NCBI GenBank assembly: GCA_021846695.1
Contig: JAJZWN010000049.1
Span: 1-10,049, forward strand
DNA length: 10,049 bases
Direction: 5' to 3'
DNA from: Thermoplasmata archaeon
GTDB lineage: Archaea; Thermoplasmatota; Thermoplasmata; Thermoplasmatales; Thermoplasmataceae
Under the pieces are notes generated by a model that worked only from the letters and a program-made list of their open reading frames with translations, ran no database searches and was not told the origin of the DNA. A program made the position numbers and the translations under genes. Each line of letters starts with the position of its first letter. The first letter of the stretch is position 1. Positions 1 through 7,804 of the stretch are shown piece by piece.

Positions 1-2
1 AT

Positions 3-1850
3 ACAGGCATTCTGAATTTCAGAAATTGTTATACGGCGTACAACCTTACCATAATACTATCAGATAGCATGAGGAGCCATGCAATTATCATGCAGGGAAA
101 TGAACATTATAGTGAACCCCATATAGTTACATTAAAAAATCCGTATAAAACTGGAAATGTCACGTTTATGTTCGGAGGAGAATATTCAAACCAGACCATA
201 GGAAGAATTTCAGCCAAAAATTACAGCAGGTTAGTTTCTCCGGGGGAGGCAAATATTAATAATTTCAAAGTTGAACGGGAAAACACAATCCCTTACCAGT
301 CCTACGGTTATTCCATGGCATTTCTGGATTCCAATTTAAATTCCATAATATACCTTGATAGGGGCAGGTCTATAATTAGTTACAACTACTATGACAGTAA
401 TTATTCCTCCCTGGGCAGAATAAATGATACCTCCGGGAATAAAATAATGTCATTTCAGTATGGTGATATGTTCATCTTTTATTACAGTACACCTCTTAAG
501 ACTCACATATACACAGTTAATGCCACAGACCTATTGATGAATAGGACGGTAATCCAGAATTATAATTCAACACACCTGCTTATTTACAGAAATCAGTATA
601 TTCTGTTCAATCTGAATGGTACATTCATTTTCCCCGGAAACTATAGGGTAAATATTCCAGATATTGAGATTTTATCTGTTAAGGCATCAGAAAATATACA
701 GATTACAGGATTTTCTGGAGATATAATATATAATTATACTCTGAATAGCACAATGGTGCCGGATGAAACAGGCAGTTACATATGGAACATGTCGGGTGAG
801 GAAATATACTTTAATTCTGTTAATGGAATAAATTACCTGATGAAATACGGAAATCTATACCTGAAGCCATATGGTTACATATATTATAATTTATCATATT
901 TGACGAATAACATATTTGAAAATAATGGTAAAATATATGGATTAATTCACGGGCAGTTATTAAATAGCGGGATAAATGCAAATAATTTCAAAATTTCCAT
1001 GTCTGGCAATGCAATAATATCAATGAACGGGTTTGATATGGCTTTATACTCAAACAGTAATATATTTTCTCCTTATGCTATTAAAATTAACAGCGTATCA
1101 GAATCTGTTAATTACAGGAACACAACATTGAAATTTAATATTTCTTCAGGATTGAGCTATAGGATATTTTTAACAGTATTCAATAAAACCTATGATGTAA
1201 ATAATAATGTGATTTCATTCATATCCAATAATACAACTACTGGAATTTACCCTTACAGGGTAATGGCTGTTAATACAGCAGGATATAACTACACTTCAAC
1301 ATATACCCTGCAATATAACAATACACTTTATGTTAAACCGGTTACAACAATCAGATCTGCCACAATAAGTGAAAAATCCGGCCATTATTATTTGATAATT
1401 AGGGGAAATAACACGGGCAATGCAACAGTTAAATGGTATGTAAACGGCGCATACTCGGGAACAGGCATGGTGCTTGATAAAAAATTACCTGAGGGCGTTG
1501 ACAAAATTTCAGCCAGAATAGCCTGTGATGGAAAGACATACAATACGGAAAGAACTGTAATTGTACTGGGAAACCTGCCTTATATTGTGGGTATATTTGG
1601 GATAGGTGCAGTGATAAGCATATTTGTTATTGAAACGTTCTATTTCAACAATAGGGATATTGATGACATAATCGAAAATTCCCATGGAAAAACTGTAAAG
1701 GAATTAATAAGAATTGGAAGAAGGCATCGTGCCAGCGGGAGAAGAATAAAAAGCAGGATCAATGAACTATCCGTGGAGGGCAGAATATCAATTGCAAGGG
1801 ATTTAGACAATAAAAAATACATAATGGCAAATAAGAGAAAAAAAGGATAA
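3..1850 (+). CDS. Large surface protein with C-terminal membrane helix and winged-helix-like tail (5' partial)
   Basis: I do not recognise a named family. The frame is open to the left edge of the window, and the residues before the first Met (ATG at 69) already look like a beta-strand (CYTAYNLTIILSDS), with no ribosome site or TATA box, so the gene almost certainly begins outside. Numbering from that Met: residues 1-335 are short Tyr/Asn/Ser-rich beta-strands, propeller-like; about 337-420 and 424-500 look like two Ig/fibronectin-type beta-sandwiches; about 505-526 is one hydrophobic helix (YIVGIFGIGAVISIFVIETF); 527-593 is a strongly basic tail. About twenty Asn-X-Ser/Thr sequons all precede the helix, which fits an extracellular, N-glycosylated domain and an inside C-terminus. 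The tail (KTVKELIRIG..., then RIKSRINELSVEGRISI) has the helix-helix-wing rhythm of a winged-helix domain, so a membrane-bound sensor/regulator is possible. A plain surface-layer-associated protein is the alternative. The gene call is safe; the function is open. Confidence 0.85.
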   Translation, partial: TGILNFRNCYTAYNLTIILSDSMRSHAIIMQGNEHYSEPHIVTLKNPYKTGNVTFMFGGEYSNQTIGRISAKNYSRLVSPGEANINNFKVERENTIPYQSYGYSMAFLDSNLNSIIYLDRGRSIISYNYYDSNYSSLGRINDTSGNKIMSFQYGDMFIFYYSTPLKTHIYTVNATDLLMNRTVIQNYNSTHLLIYRNQYILFNLNGTFIFPGNYRVNIPDIEILSVKASENIQITGFSGDIIYNYTLNSTMVPDETGSYIWNMSGEEIYFNSVNGINYLMKYGNLYLKPYGYIYYNLSYLTNNIFENNGKIYGLIHGQLLNSGINANNFKISMSGNAIISMNGFDMALYSNSNIFSPYAIKINSVSESVNYRNTTLKFNISSGLSYRIFLTVFNKTYDVNNNVISFISNNTTTGIYPYRVMAVNTAGYNYTSTYTLQYNNTLYVKPVTTIRSATISEKSGHYYLIIRGNNTGNATVKWYVNGAYSGTGMVLDKKLPEGVDKISARIACDGKTYNTERTVIVLGNLPYIVGIFGIGAVISIFVIETFYFNNRDIDDIIENSHGKTVKELIRIGRRHRASGRRIKSRINELSVEGRISIARDLDNKKYIMANKRKKG

Positions 1851-1931
1851 AACAGGTTTATTAGGGTATTTTAACCTATATATAAATAGAATTCTGGAAT
1901 ATATTATCTAGATTATTTAAAATGCCATGAA

Positions 1932-1954
1932 TTTATATAAACTAAAAATATTAA
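1932..1954 (+). promoter_or_regulatory. Probable TATA region for the GH15 gene
   Basis: Two A/T boxes precede the ATG at 1979: TTTATATAAA at 1932-1941 and AAAATATTAA at 1945-1954. The second lies about 28 bases before the ATG and would give a leaderless mRNA; the first would give a leader of roughly 15 bases without a Shine-Dalgarno site. A third strong box (TATATATAAAT, about 1878-1888) would need a leader of about 70 bases. I cannot choose between them. The rest of the gap from 1851 shows nothing else convincing. Confidence 0.45.
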
Positions 1955-1978
1955 TAGTCCGATAAATTACCCTTAGCT

Positions 1979-3829
1979 ATGGTTATAAATTCAAAGACAC
2001 TCACAAGTACCAGTGACATTTACACAGAAAATTATATAAAAATTGGAGACCACGGTGCAATATTCAACAACAGTACATCTGCGCTGGTCGGCCTCGATGG
2101 AACTATTGACTGGGCATGCTTTCCGGATTTTGATTCAGACCCCATTTTCGATTCAATACTGGACAGCAAGAAAGGGGGGTATTTTCTTTTCAGGCCCCGG
2201 GGAGAATCAAAAATAAATCAGTATTATGAGGAATTTACAAATATACTCATAACGGAATTTATCCAGAATGACAAAATTGTTTTAAGATTGACGGATTTTT
2301 TGCCAACATCTGATTGCTCCACACTAAATTTTCCTGAAATACATAGGTTTGTAGAAGTCCTAAGTGGCATCAATGTTGAAATATATTTCAAGCCGAGTTT
2401 TCATTTCGGAAAAGAAGTACCGCAAATTATAGAGAATAAAAATGGCTTTCTGTTCCAGGGGGAAAATTCCAGCGTCGGATTATCATCAAATTTCAAGCTC
2501 GTAAGCGGACCCGGAATAGTTTATAATGATAATTTATTCCTTGGCGCCGGTACATATCAATGGCTTGTTATATCAACTGATATCAACTATATACATAAGG
2601 TAGAGGAATATAAATCATACCAGAGACTGGAAGAAACCAGAATTTACTGGAAAAACTGGACAAATAAAATAACATATCATGGGCTCTGGCACAAATACCT
2701 TTTACGTTCTGCACTTGTACTTAAGGGAATGTTTTATGAACCAACCGGTTTAATGGTAGCCGCACCCACCTCCAGCCTGCCCGAATCCATAGGCGGCGAA
2801 AGGAACTGGGATTACAGATATACCTGGGTAAGGGATACAACATATGTTATTGAGGCAATGTCGATGATTGGCCTAAAGGATGAGGCATCAAAGTTCCTTT
2901 ACGGGCTCATGAACATGATACATAGAGACCACAGGTTACGTACAATATACCCGCTGAATGAAACAAGGGAACTATCAGAAAAGATTCTTGATTATTCTGG
3001 ATATATGAATTCAGGTCCGGTGAGAATCGGAAATGAGGCTGTGGATCAGCTGCAGGTTGACCAGTATGGTTCTATTATCAATGCTATTTACCATTTCGAA
3101 CTTTCGGGTGGCATCGTCACATTACAGCTATGGGACTTTATAGTTGAAATACTTGACAAATTGAAACAGATATGGAAATATCCAGATTCCAGCATATGGG
3201 AATTCAGAAGTGTTCCACGGCATTATGTATACTCTAAATTAATGTCCTGGGCTGCCTTCCACTTTGCGGGATTAATAGGCAAAAAACTTTTTTATTCAGC
3301 TGATTATGAGGATTGGGCCAGAATAGAAAATGAAATAAAAGAGGATATACTTGCAAATGGCTTTAACAGCGCATTAAATTCCTTCGTCCAGAGTTATGGC
3401 TCAGATGAAATAGACGCCTCGTTGCTGAGGCTTCCCCTTCTGAATTTCCTCGAACCAACCGATCCGAGAGTGCTCAGTACAATCAGAGCAGTGGAAACCA
3501 GGCTGATGAACAGTTCATATCTTTTTAAGCGCTATCTGGAGGATGACGGTTTAAAGGGGGATGATAACGGTTTCCTCCTGCTCACATTCTGGTATATAGA
3601 GGATCTGATTAAGATGGGGAGTATCGGTAAGGCAAAGGATATACTTGAATCCATATTAAGCATGTCTAACCATCTCATGCTCTTCTCAGAAGAGATGGAT
3701 CTGAAAACTAACGATATGCTGGGTAACTTCCCGCAGGCAATATCACATCTGGGCGTTGTCAGGACTATTACCCTCCTGAATAATGAATTCAAAAAAAGTG
3801 GGAACGCAGGTATATTGAAATATGCATGA
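1979..3829 (+). CDS. GH15 family acid trehalase / glucoamylase-type glucosidase
   Basis: An inverting glycoside hydrolase of family 15, expected to release glucose from trehalose or other alpha-glucosides. The first ~250 residues form the N-terminal beta-sandwich typical of trehalase-like GH15 proteins (IGDHGAIFNNSTSALVGLDG, then DWACFPDFDS). The (alpha/alpha)6 barrel follows, with the hallmark GGERNWDYRYTWVRD at 272-286, QLQVDQYG, WEFRSVPRHYVYSK containing Glu408, and SEEMDLKTND...LGNFPQAISH containing Glu571. Glu408 and Glu571 sit at the general acid and base positions; from memory these numbers equal the catalytic pair reported for the Thermoplasma GH15 trehalases, which favours trehalase over glucoamylase. 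Length (616 aa) is normal for the family. There is no signal peptide, so the enzyme should be cytoplasmic and act on imported sugar. The start is the first ATG after the upstream TATA boxes; nearby upstream ATGs run straight into stops. The sugar importer lies just beyond the next gene. Family is near certain; substrate is inference. Confidence 0.95.
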   Translation: MVINSKTLTSTSDIYTENYIKIGDHGAIFNNSTSALVGLDGTIDWACFPDFDSDPIFDSILDSKKGGYFLFRPRGESKINQYYEEFTNILITEFIQNDKIVLRLTDFLPTSDCSTLNFPEIHRFVEVLSGINVEIYFKPSFHFGKEVPQIIENKNGFLFQGENSSVGLSSNFKLVSGPGIVYNDNLFLGAGTYQWLVISTDINYIHKVEEYKSYQRLEETRIYWKNWTNKITYHGLWHKYLLRSALVLKGMFYEPTGLMVAAPTSSLPESIGGERNWDYRYTWVRDTTYVIEAMSMIGLKDEASKFLYGLMNMIHRDHRLRTIYPLNETRELSEKILDYSGYMNSGPVRIGNEAVDQLQVDQYGSIINAIYHFELSGGIVTLQLWDFIVEILDKLKQIWKYPDSSIWEFRSVPRHYVYSKLMSWAAFHFAGLIGKKLFYSADYEDWARIENEIKEDILANGFNSALNSFVQSYGSDEIDASLLRLPLLNFLEPTDPRVLSTIRAVETRLMNSSYLFKRYLEDDGLKGDDNGFLLLTFWYIEDLIKMGSIGKAKDILESILSMSNHLMLFSEEMDLKTNDMLGNFPQAISHLGVVRTITLLNNEFKKSGNAGILKYA

Positions 3830-3879
3830 TGATTAAAGCATAATCATGTAACCCGTTTCCATTTACAAATTTTTTATTT
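3829..3879 (+). terminator. Hairpin plus T-rich tract after the GH15 gene
   Basis: A perfect 7-base inverted repeat, ATGATTA / TAATCAT (3829-3835 and 3841-3847, loop AAGCA), begins at the last base of the GH15 stop codon. A T-rich run (TTTTTTATTT) follows at 3870-3879. Archaeal termination depends mainly on T-runs, so the tract is the more likely active element. The hairpin could equally stabilise the 3' end or be an operator for the next promoter. Confidence 0.4.
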
Positions 3880-3892
3880 GCCCATAGAAAAT

Positions 3893-3903
3893 TATTAAAT
3901 ATA
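3893..3903 (+). promoter_or_regulatory. TATA box for a leaderless debranching-type hydrolase mRNA
   Basis: ATTAAATATAT, preceded by a purine-rich AGAAAA that fits a BRE, is centred about 24 bases before the ATG at 3922. This is the standard archaeal TATA-to-start distance, so the mRNA would begin at or next to the ATG. No Shine-Dalgarno site is present. The second hydrolase is therefore probably transcribed independently of the GH15 gene. Confidence 0.6.
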
Positions 3904-3921
3904 TATCTATATAACAATCCA

Positions 3922-5106
3922 ATGCAGGAAAATTTTAAGGTTATCCGTAAACGCCTTGTAGAATACGTCAATATGCTCATGTCAGAAAATGGTTACATGT
4001 ATGCCGGATATCCAAGATTCATGGAACTCTTTGGCAGGGATTCAATTATTTCTGCAGTGGAGCTGTTCCACCTGTATCCTGAAATACTTAAAAAAACATT
4101 GATATCACTGGCAGGGCAGCAGGGAAAAGTATACAATGCAGAAACAGGTGAGGAACCCGGTAAAATACCCCATGAGCTTGCTAACCCTGAAACTTTTAGA
4201 TACTATCCAGAAAAGGAAAAATGGGTTAAGCCAAACGTTCCGTTATATTATTCGGTGGATAGCACACCGCTCTTCGTATTTGCATGTGAATTATATATAA
4301 AAAATACGAATGACAGTGACTTTTTGAATTATATCCGGGCTTACATGGATAGGGCAGTTTCCATGATGATTAAAAAATCACAAAAAACCGGGTTTCTGAC
4401 ATATAATGCCTCAGAAATAGAAAACAGGCTGGCAACCCAGGGATGGATGGACGGATCGTGGGGCATATACGGAAAATTATCAGGAGATATTGCGCTTATC
4501 GAGGTTCAGGGATATTTTTACCAAAGCCTGAAAATATACAATGAGTTATTTCCTGGAAATCCAGTTGCAAAAGTCATAGCAGACCGCCTTAATTTCATGG
4601 AGAATTATATTGATCCATATTTCTGGATGGAGGATCAGGAGTATTATTCCCCTGCAGTCTTTTTTTCCGGTAAGGACAGGGAAAGAATTGATACAGTATC
4701 CTCCAGTGCAGGGCATCTCCTCCTTACAGAAATTGTAAGCAGAAACAGGAAAAAAAGCATGGTCAAAAGGATTTTCCAGGATGATATGGCAACACCATGG
4801 GGAATAAGGACAATATCATCAGAAAGCAAATGCTTTGATCCCTATAAGTACCAGTCAGGAAGCATATGGCCACATGATAACTGGATAATATTACATGGAC
4901 TGAGGCACTCAGGTTTTAATGAAGAGGCAGAATTATTAGAGAGTTATATTTTAAATGCCATATCATCTGTAAAATATCCCTATGAATACTATTCGGTGGA
5001 TCTGAATAATAATATAATAAATATGGAGATGCTCGAGGTTCCTCCCTGCATGCCTCAGGCGTGGAGTACAGGAGCCTTTATAGGAGTACTGGATAATAAA
5101 TCCTAA
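3922..5106 (+). CDS. Glycogen debranching-type glucosidase, catalytic domain only (GH133/COG3408-like)
   Basis: An (alpha/alpha)6-barrel glycoside hydrolase of the amylo-alpha-1,6-glucosidase (GDB1, COG3408) / GH63-like group. Visible signatures in order: AGYPRFMELFGRDSIIS (Arg39-Asp40), EPGKIPHE, YYSVDSTPLF, TQGWMDGSWGIYG (Asp177, a candidate catalytic acid), ALIEVQGYFYQSLK (Glu194), GSIWPHDNWII, and LEVPPCMPQAWS near the C-terminus (Glu372, possible second acid). Family members of this type are usually about 650-700 residues with an N-terminal beta-rich domain. This protein has 394 residues and starts directly at the barrel. An in-frame stop at 3841 with no start codon between it and 3922 shows that the missing domain is not hidden upstream. 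There is no signal peptide, so it should act in the cytoplasm. It lies between the GH15 gene and the sugar importer, which suggests trimming of imported alpha-glucan or endogenous glycogen. The exact substrate cannot be read; mannosylglycerate-hydrolase-like activity is an alternative. The stop codon overlaps the convergent ATPase gene. Confidence 0.88.
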   Translation: MQENFKVIRKRLVEYVNMLMSENGYMYAGYPRFMELFGRDSIISAVELFHLYPEILKKTLISLAGQQGKVYNAETGEEPGKIPHELANPETFRYYPEKEKWVKPNVPLYYSVDSTPLFVFACELYIKNTNDSDFLNYIRAYMDRAVSMMIKKSQKTGFLTYNASEIENRLATQGWMDGSWGIYGKLSGDIALIEVQGYFYQSLKIYNELFPGNPVAKVIADRLNFMENYIDPYFWMEDQEYYSPAVFFSGKDRERIDTVSSSAGHLLLTEIVSRNRKKSMVKRIFQDDMATPWGIRTISSESKCFDPYKYQSGSIWPHDNWIILHGLRHSGFNEEAELLESYILNAISSVKYPYEYYSVDLNNNIINMEMLEVPPCMPQAWSTGAFIGVLDNKS

Positions 5107-6128
5107 TTGTCCACGTCGTTTATCCCTGAACTGGCAACACTGTTTCCAGATTTAATTTCCTCGAGCACACCATTCTTATAAATATTGAATCTTTCCAGCC
5201 CGAATGAAATGGTATCATCCACATTGTATTTTGTATCCGTTCTGATTACAATATCGCTATCACCGGTTTTGCAGTGTACGAAATAATTTCCTTCAGAATT
5301 TTCTATTAATGTAACCTTAGCGGTTATATCGTTCCCCTCAGATACCCATCTTGTCCTGAAGCCTATCGTACTATCAGGGTATCCCATTAAATCACCGGGT
5401 ATGAAATTCATGGGGTATGTGCCGATGAAATCACCTACCCACTGTGTATTCGGTTTTTCATAAAGTTCATTGTAGGGGCCTATCTGCTCTATGACACCGT
5501 TATGGAGCACGGCAACGCGATCTGCCAGATTCGAAGCCTCTACCTGGTCATGGGTAACATAGACAAATGTATGGCTAAGCTCTTTCTGCAGCCTCTTCAA
5601 TTCCTGTCTTGATGTGTACCTTACCCTGGCATCGAGATTGCTTAATGGCTCATCCAGAAGGAACAGTGCAGGGTCCCTTACCAGCGCCCTGGCTATGGCA
5701 ACCCTCTGCTGCTGTCCCCCGCTGAGTCTGGTTACGTTAATATTGAGCTGTGGCTCTATATTGAGCAATTTGGCTACCTGGTCTACCTTTGATCTGATAC
5801 TGTTCCTGTCTGTCCTGGCCATTTTCAAGGGAAATGCTATGTTTTCGTATGCAGTCATATTTGGGTATAACGCATAATTCTGGAAAACCATGGCTATATT
5901 ACGCTTATTTGGTGGCTTGAATGTTACATCAGTTCCATTCACAATTATTTTTCCGCTGTCCAGGTTTTCTATTCCGACTATTGTCCTCAAGAGGGTTGAT
6001 TTACCCTCGCCGGATGGCCCGAGAACTACTAAGAATTCACCGTCTATCACTTTTAAATTCAATTTATCCAGCACCTTTTTATTCGAAAAGGATTTTTCAA
6101 GGTCTACAAGTTCCAGTTTATATTTCAT
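5103..6128 (-). CDS. Sugar ABC transporter ATPase, MalK/UgpC type
   Basis: The cytoplasmic ATP-hydrolysing subunit of a CUT1-type carbohydrate importer. The nucleotide-binding domain is complete: Walker A GPSGEGKST at 37-45 (Glu replaces the usual Cys at position 5 of the motif), Q-loop Gln83 in VFQN, signature LSGGQQQR at 135-142, Walker B ALFLLDE at 154-160, D-loop SNLD at 163-166 and switch His193 in VTHD. From about residue 235 a beta-rich C-terminal part matches the TOBE/regulatory domain of MalK-like proteins, though at 341 residues the protein is a little shorter than the usual ~370. It is the last gene of the operon: its ATG overlaps the TGA of the preceding permease (ATGA, 6125-6128), and a ribosome site lies 8 bases upstream inside that permease. 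Its TAG overlaps the TAA of the convergent hydrolase gene by four bases. Family is certain; the substrate is inferred from the neighbouring hydrolases and could be trehalose, maltose or another alpha-glucoside. Confidence 0.96.
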   Translation of the reverse strand: MKYKLELVDLEKSFSNKKVLDKLNLKVIDGEFLVVLGPSGEGKSTLLRTIVGIENLDSGKIIVNGTDVTFKPPNKRNIAMVFQNYALYPNMTAYENIAFPLKMARTDRNSIRSKVDQVAKLLNIEPQLNINVTRLSGGQQQRVAIARALVRDPALFLLDEPLSNLDARVRYTSRQELKRLQKELSHTFVYVTHDQVEASNLADRVAVLHNGVIEQIGPYNELYEKPNTQWVGDFIGTYPMNFIPGDLMGYPDSTIGFRTRWVSEGNDITAKVTLIENSEGNYFVHCKTGDSDIVIRTDTKYNVDDTISFGLERFNIYKNGVLEEIKSGNSVASSGINDVDN

Positions 6129-6937
6129 ATTTTCATCCCTCCACTTAAATATTCTCCCTTTAGATATTTCTGCAGTACCACAACTATTACAATTACCGGA
6201 ATGGTAACCAGCAATGCAAAGCTTGAGGCTATGAAAGGCTCTCCCCGGCTTACATAGTCATAAAGGCTAACCGGGAATGTTGGATTAACCGGGGATATTA
6301 TCACAGCATATGTAAATTCATCCCATGAGGTCATCCATGCCAGCAAAAATGATATGAGCAATGGTATTTTTATCAGCGGCAGTATTACGTTTCTGAATGA
6401 ATGAAATATGGATGCGCCATCAACCATTGCCTGGTTTTCGATATCCTGCGGTAGTGCACGGAAGCCACCAAGCATTATGAATACAGATATGGGCAGGACC
6501 ACAAGTTCCTGGGCCAGCGCTATACCAAATATATTATTATAGAGTCCCACCTTAATGAAATATACTGAAATAGGTATGGCTATTACTATTGCAGGCATCA
6601 TATTTACAACAAACATTAGCATAATGATTTTATTGGAAAACCTTGCTGCAAGTTTGTTCAGTCCATAACCTGCAGGGGTTGCAAGGGCAATGGCCAGGAT
6701 ACCTACGGTGAATGCGACAATAATACTTCTTATTACGGGTTTTATCAGGGAAAGGTCCTTAATGGAAGCCTCAAAGTTTTTAAGTGTGAATATAAAGGGC
6801 AGCTGGTAAGGATACAGCCTGTCAAATGTCAGGCTTATGGGCTCAAATGCTATGAGTATCAATATATAGAGCGGGTAGATGAAAATAACTGCCAGAATTA
6901 TTGCAATTATATATGATGGCATATTTTTATTTTTCAT
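6125..6937 (-). CDS. Sugar ABC transporter permease, MalG type
   Basis: The second membrane subunit of the CUT1 importer, forming the translocation pore with the adjacent MalF-type protein. From the ATG at 6937 it has 270 residues and about six hydrophobic helices, the first at roughly residues 8-30 (YIIAIILAVIFIYPLYILIL). The cytoplasmic coupling loop that docks onto the ATPase is the EAA-like stretch ENQAMVDGASIFHSFRNVI near residues 167-185; the canonical EAA is degenerate here but the conserved Gly (MVDGA) is present. Length is normal for MalG-type subunits. I chose 6937 rather than the TTG at 6955 because a strong ribosome site (GGAGGTG, 6947-6953) lies 9 bases before this ATG and would fall inside the gene if TTG were used. 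The start overlaps the end of the upstream permease by 11 bases and the stop overlaps the ATPase start, so the three genes are translated as one operon. Confidence 0.94.
   Translation of the reverse strand: MKNKNMPSYIIAIILAVIFIYPLYILILIAFEPISLTFDRLYPYQLPFIFTLKNFEASIKDLSLIKPVIRSIIVAFTVGILAIALATPAGYGLNKLAARFSNKIIMLMFVVNMMPAIVIAIPISVYFIKVGLYNNIFGIALAQELVVLPISVFIMLGGFRALPQDIENQAMVDGASIFHSFRNVILPLIKIPLLISFLLAWMTSWDEFTYAVIISPVNPTFPVSLYDYVSRGEPFIASSFALLVTIPVIVIVVVLQKYLKGEYLSGGMKI
6137..6142 (-). promoter_or_regulatory. Ribosome binding site for the ATPase gene
   Basis: GGAGGG on the minus strand, 8 bases before the ATG at 6128 and inside the last codons of the upstream permease (Ser-Gly-Gly). It supports that start and translation from a polycistronic mRNA. 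Confidence 0.75.
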
Positions 6938-7772
6938 ACTGTTTTGCACCTCCAAATTTTATTATTATAAAGGCAAATACAACTATTATGGCAAGGAGAA
7001 CTGAAGCTGCAGCATAGGAATAGTATGTTGTGGAAGAATATATAAAGTACTCATAGACAAGCGTGTTTATCAGGGATGGGTGATACCCTATCAGTATCAG
7101 TGGCAGGGCAAATATATTAAATTCACTAACACCTCTTATGAGCAGGGCGATTGCAATAAATGGTGCCAGATTGGGAAGGGTAATATGTATAAACCTCCTG
7201 AGGGAACCTGCACCGTCAACGCTGGCCGCCTCATTGAGGCTTGGTGGTATGGTGGACATTCCGCCCATGAGTATAAGCGCCACAAGTGGTGTGTTTTTCC
7301 AGAAATCTGCAAACATTACAACCCCCATTGAAGAGTATTTGGTGGAATACCAGTCAACACTATGAATTCCGAGGGAGTAAAGGGTTGAATTTGCAAACCC
7401 ACCAACAGGGCTAAATATGAGGGAAAATATAAACGCTGAAACGACTGTGGATATCCCGTATGGAAGTATGAATATTGTAGAAAATAGTTTGTTTCCCTTA
7501 AGGGACTTGATCAGGATATTAGCAATTAATATGGCAAAAAAAAGCTGAATCAGCAGGGCACCAAAGCTTACAATAACCGTATTCCCTATTGAAGTCAAAA
7601 GACCTGCCTTGCTTATTGCCTCATAATTTGAGATAGAATAAACGCCCCTGGGCGTTTTAAAGCTGTAAAAAACAACGGAAGCCGCAGGGAAAAAGGAAAG
7701 TACTGCAACATATGCCAATGCAGGCAGCACATAGACCATGTATCTATAATTCCTATATCTATGCATAAACAT
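6927..7772 (-). CDS. Sugar ABC transporter permease, MalF type
   Basis: The first membrane subunit of the CUT1 importer and the first gene of the operon. Its 281 residues contain about six hydrophobic helices (near 11-37, 60-88, 98-121, 148-172, 201-229 and 252-273). The EAA loop that contacts the ATPase is intact at 180-200 (NEAASVDGAGSLRRFIHITLP). It is short like other archaeal MalF-type subunits and lacks the large periplasmic loop of E. coli MalF. The start is the ATG at 7772, 20-28 bases after a TATA-like box, which implies a leaderless mRNA; an ATG two codons further in (7766) is possible. There is no ribosome site before it, unlike the two following genes, which fits a first gene in the operon. 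It is divergent from the binding-protein gene, with which it shares a control region. Confidence 0.95.
   Translation of the reverse strand: MFMHRYRNYRYMVYVLPALAYVAVLSFFPAASVVFYSFKTPRGVYSISNYEAISKAGLLTSIGNTVIVSFGALLIQLFFAILIANILIKSLKGNKLFSTIFILPYGISTVVSAFIFSLIFSPVGGFANSTLYSLGIHSVDWYSTKYSSMGVVMFADFWKNTPLVALILMGGMSTIPPSLNEAASVDGAGSLRRFIHITLPNLAPFIAIALLIRGVSEFNIFALPLILIGYHPSLINTLVYEYFIYSSTTYYSYAAASVLLAIIVVFAFIIIKFGGAKQYEK
6947..6953 (-). promoter_or_regulatory. Ribosome binding site that sets the MalG-type permease start
   Basis: GGAGGTG on the minus strand, 9 bases upstream of the ATG at 6937 and inside the end of the preceding permease gene. The spacing is ideal for that ATG, whereas the TTG at 6955 lies before it. 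This decides the start. Confidence 0.75.
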
Positions 7773-7792
7773 AAGAATCGATTTATAAGAAA

Positions 7793-7800
7793 TACTTAAA
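7793..7800 (-). promoter_or_regulatory. TATA-like box of the ABC transporter operon
   Basis: TTTAAGTA on the minus strand, 20-28 bases before the ATG at 7772, so transcription would begin at the start codon. A second A/T box (CTTATAAATC, 7780-7789) is too close to the ATG to serve a leaderless start. The position is convincing but the box is not a consensus sequence. Confidence 0.5.
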
Positions 7801-7804
7801 CTTT

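Noticed and set aside
1640..1822. Hydrophobic minus-strand frame over the tail of the first gene
   Set aside because: A by-product of the Lys/Ile-rich coding strand; no start signals.
5614..6207. Several open frames on the plus strand across the ATPase gene
   Set aside because: They are antisense to a fully conserved ATPase, show no family features and have no promoter or ribosome site.
6938..6955. TTG start six codons upstream of the MalG-type ATG
   Set aside because: The strong ribosome site GGAGGTG would lie inside the gene; its spacing fits the ATG at 6937.
7080..7365. Two plus-strand open frames opposite the MalF-type permease
   Set aside because: Their composition mirrors the EAA-loop region of the permease on the other strand; there is no independent support.
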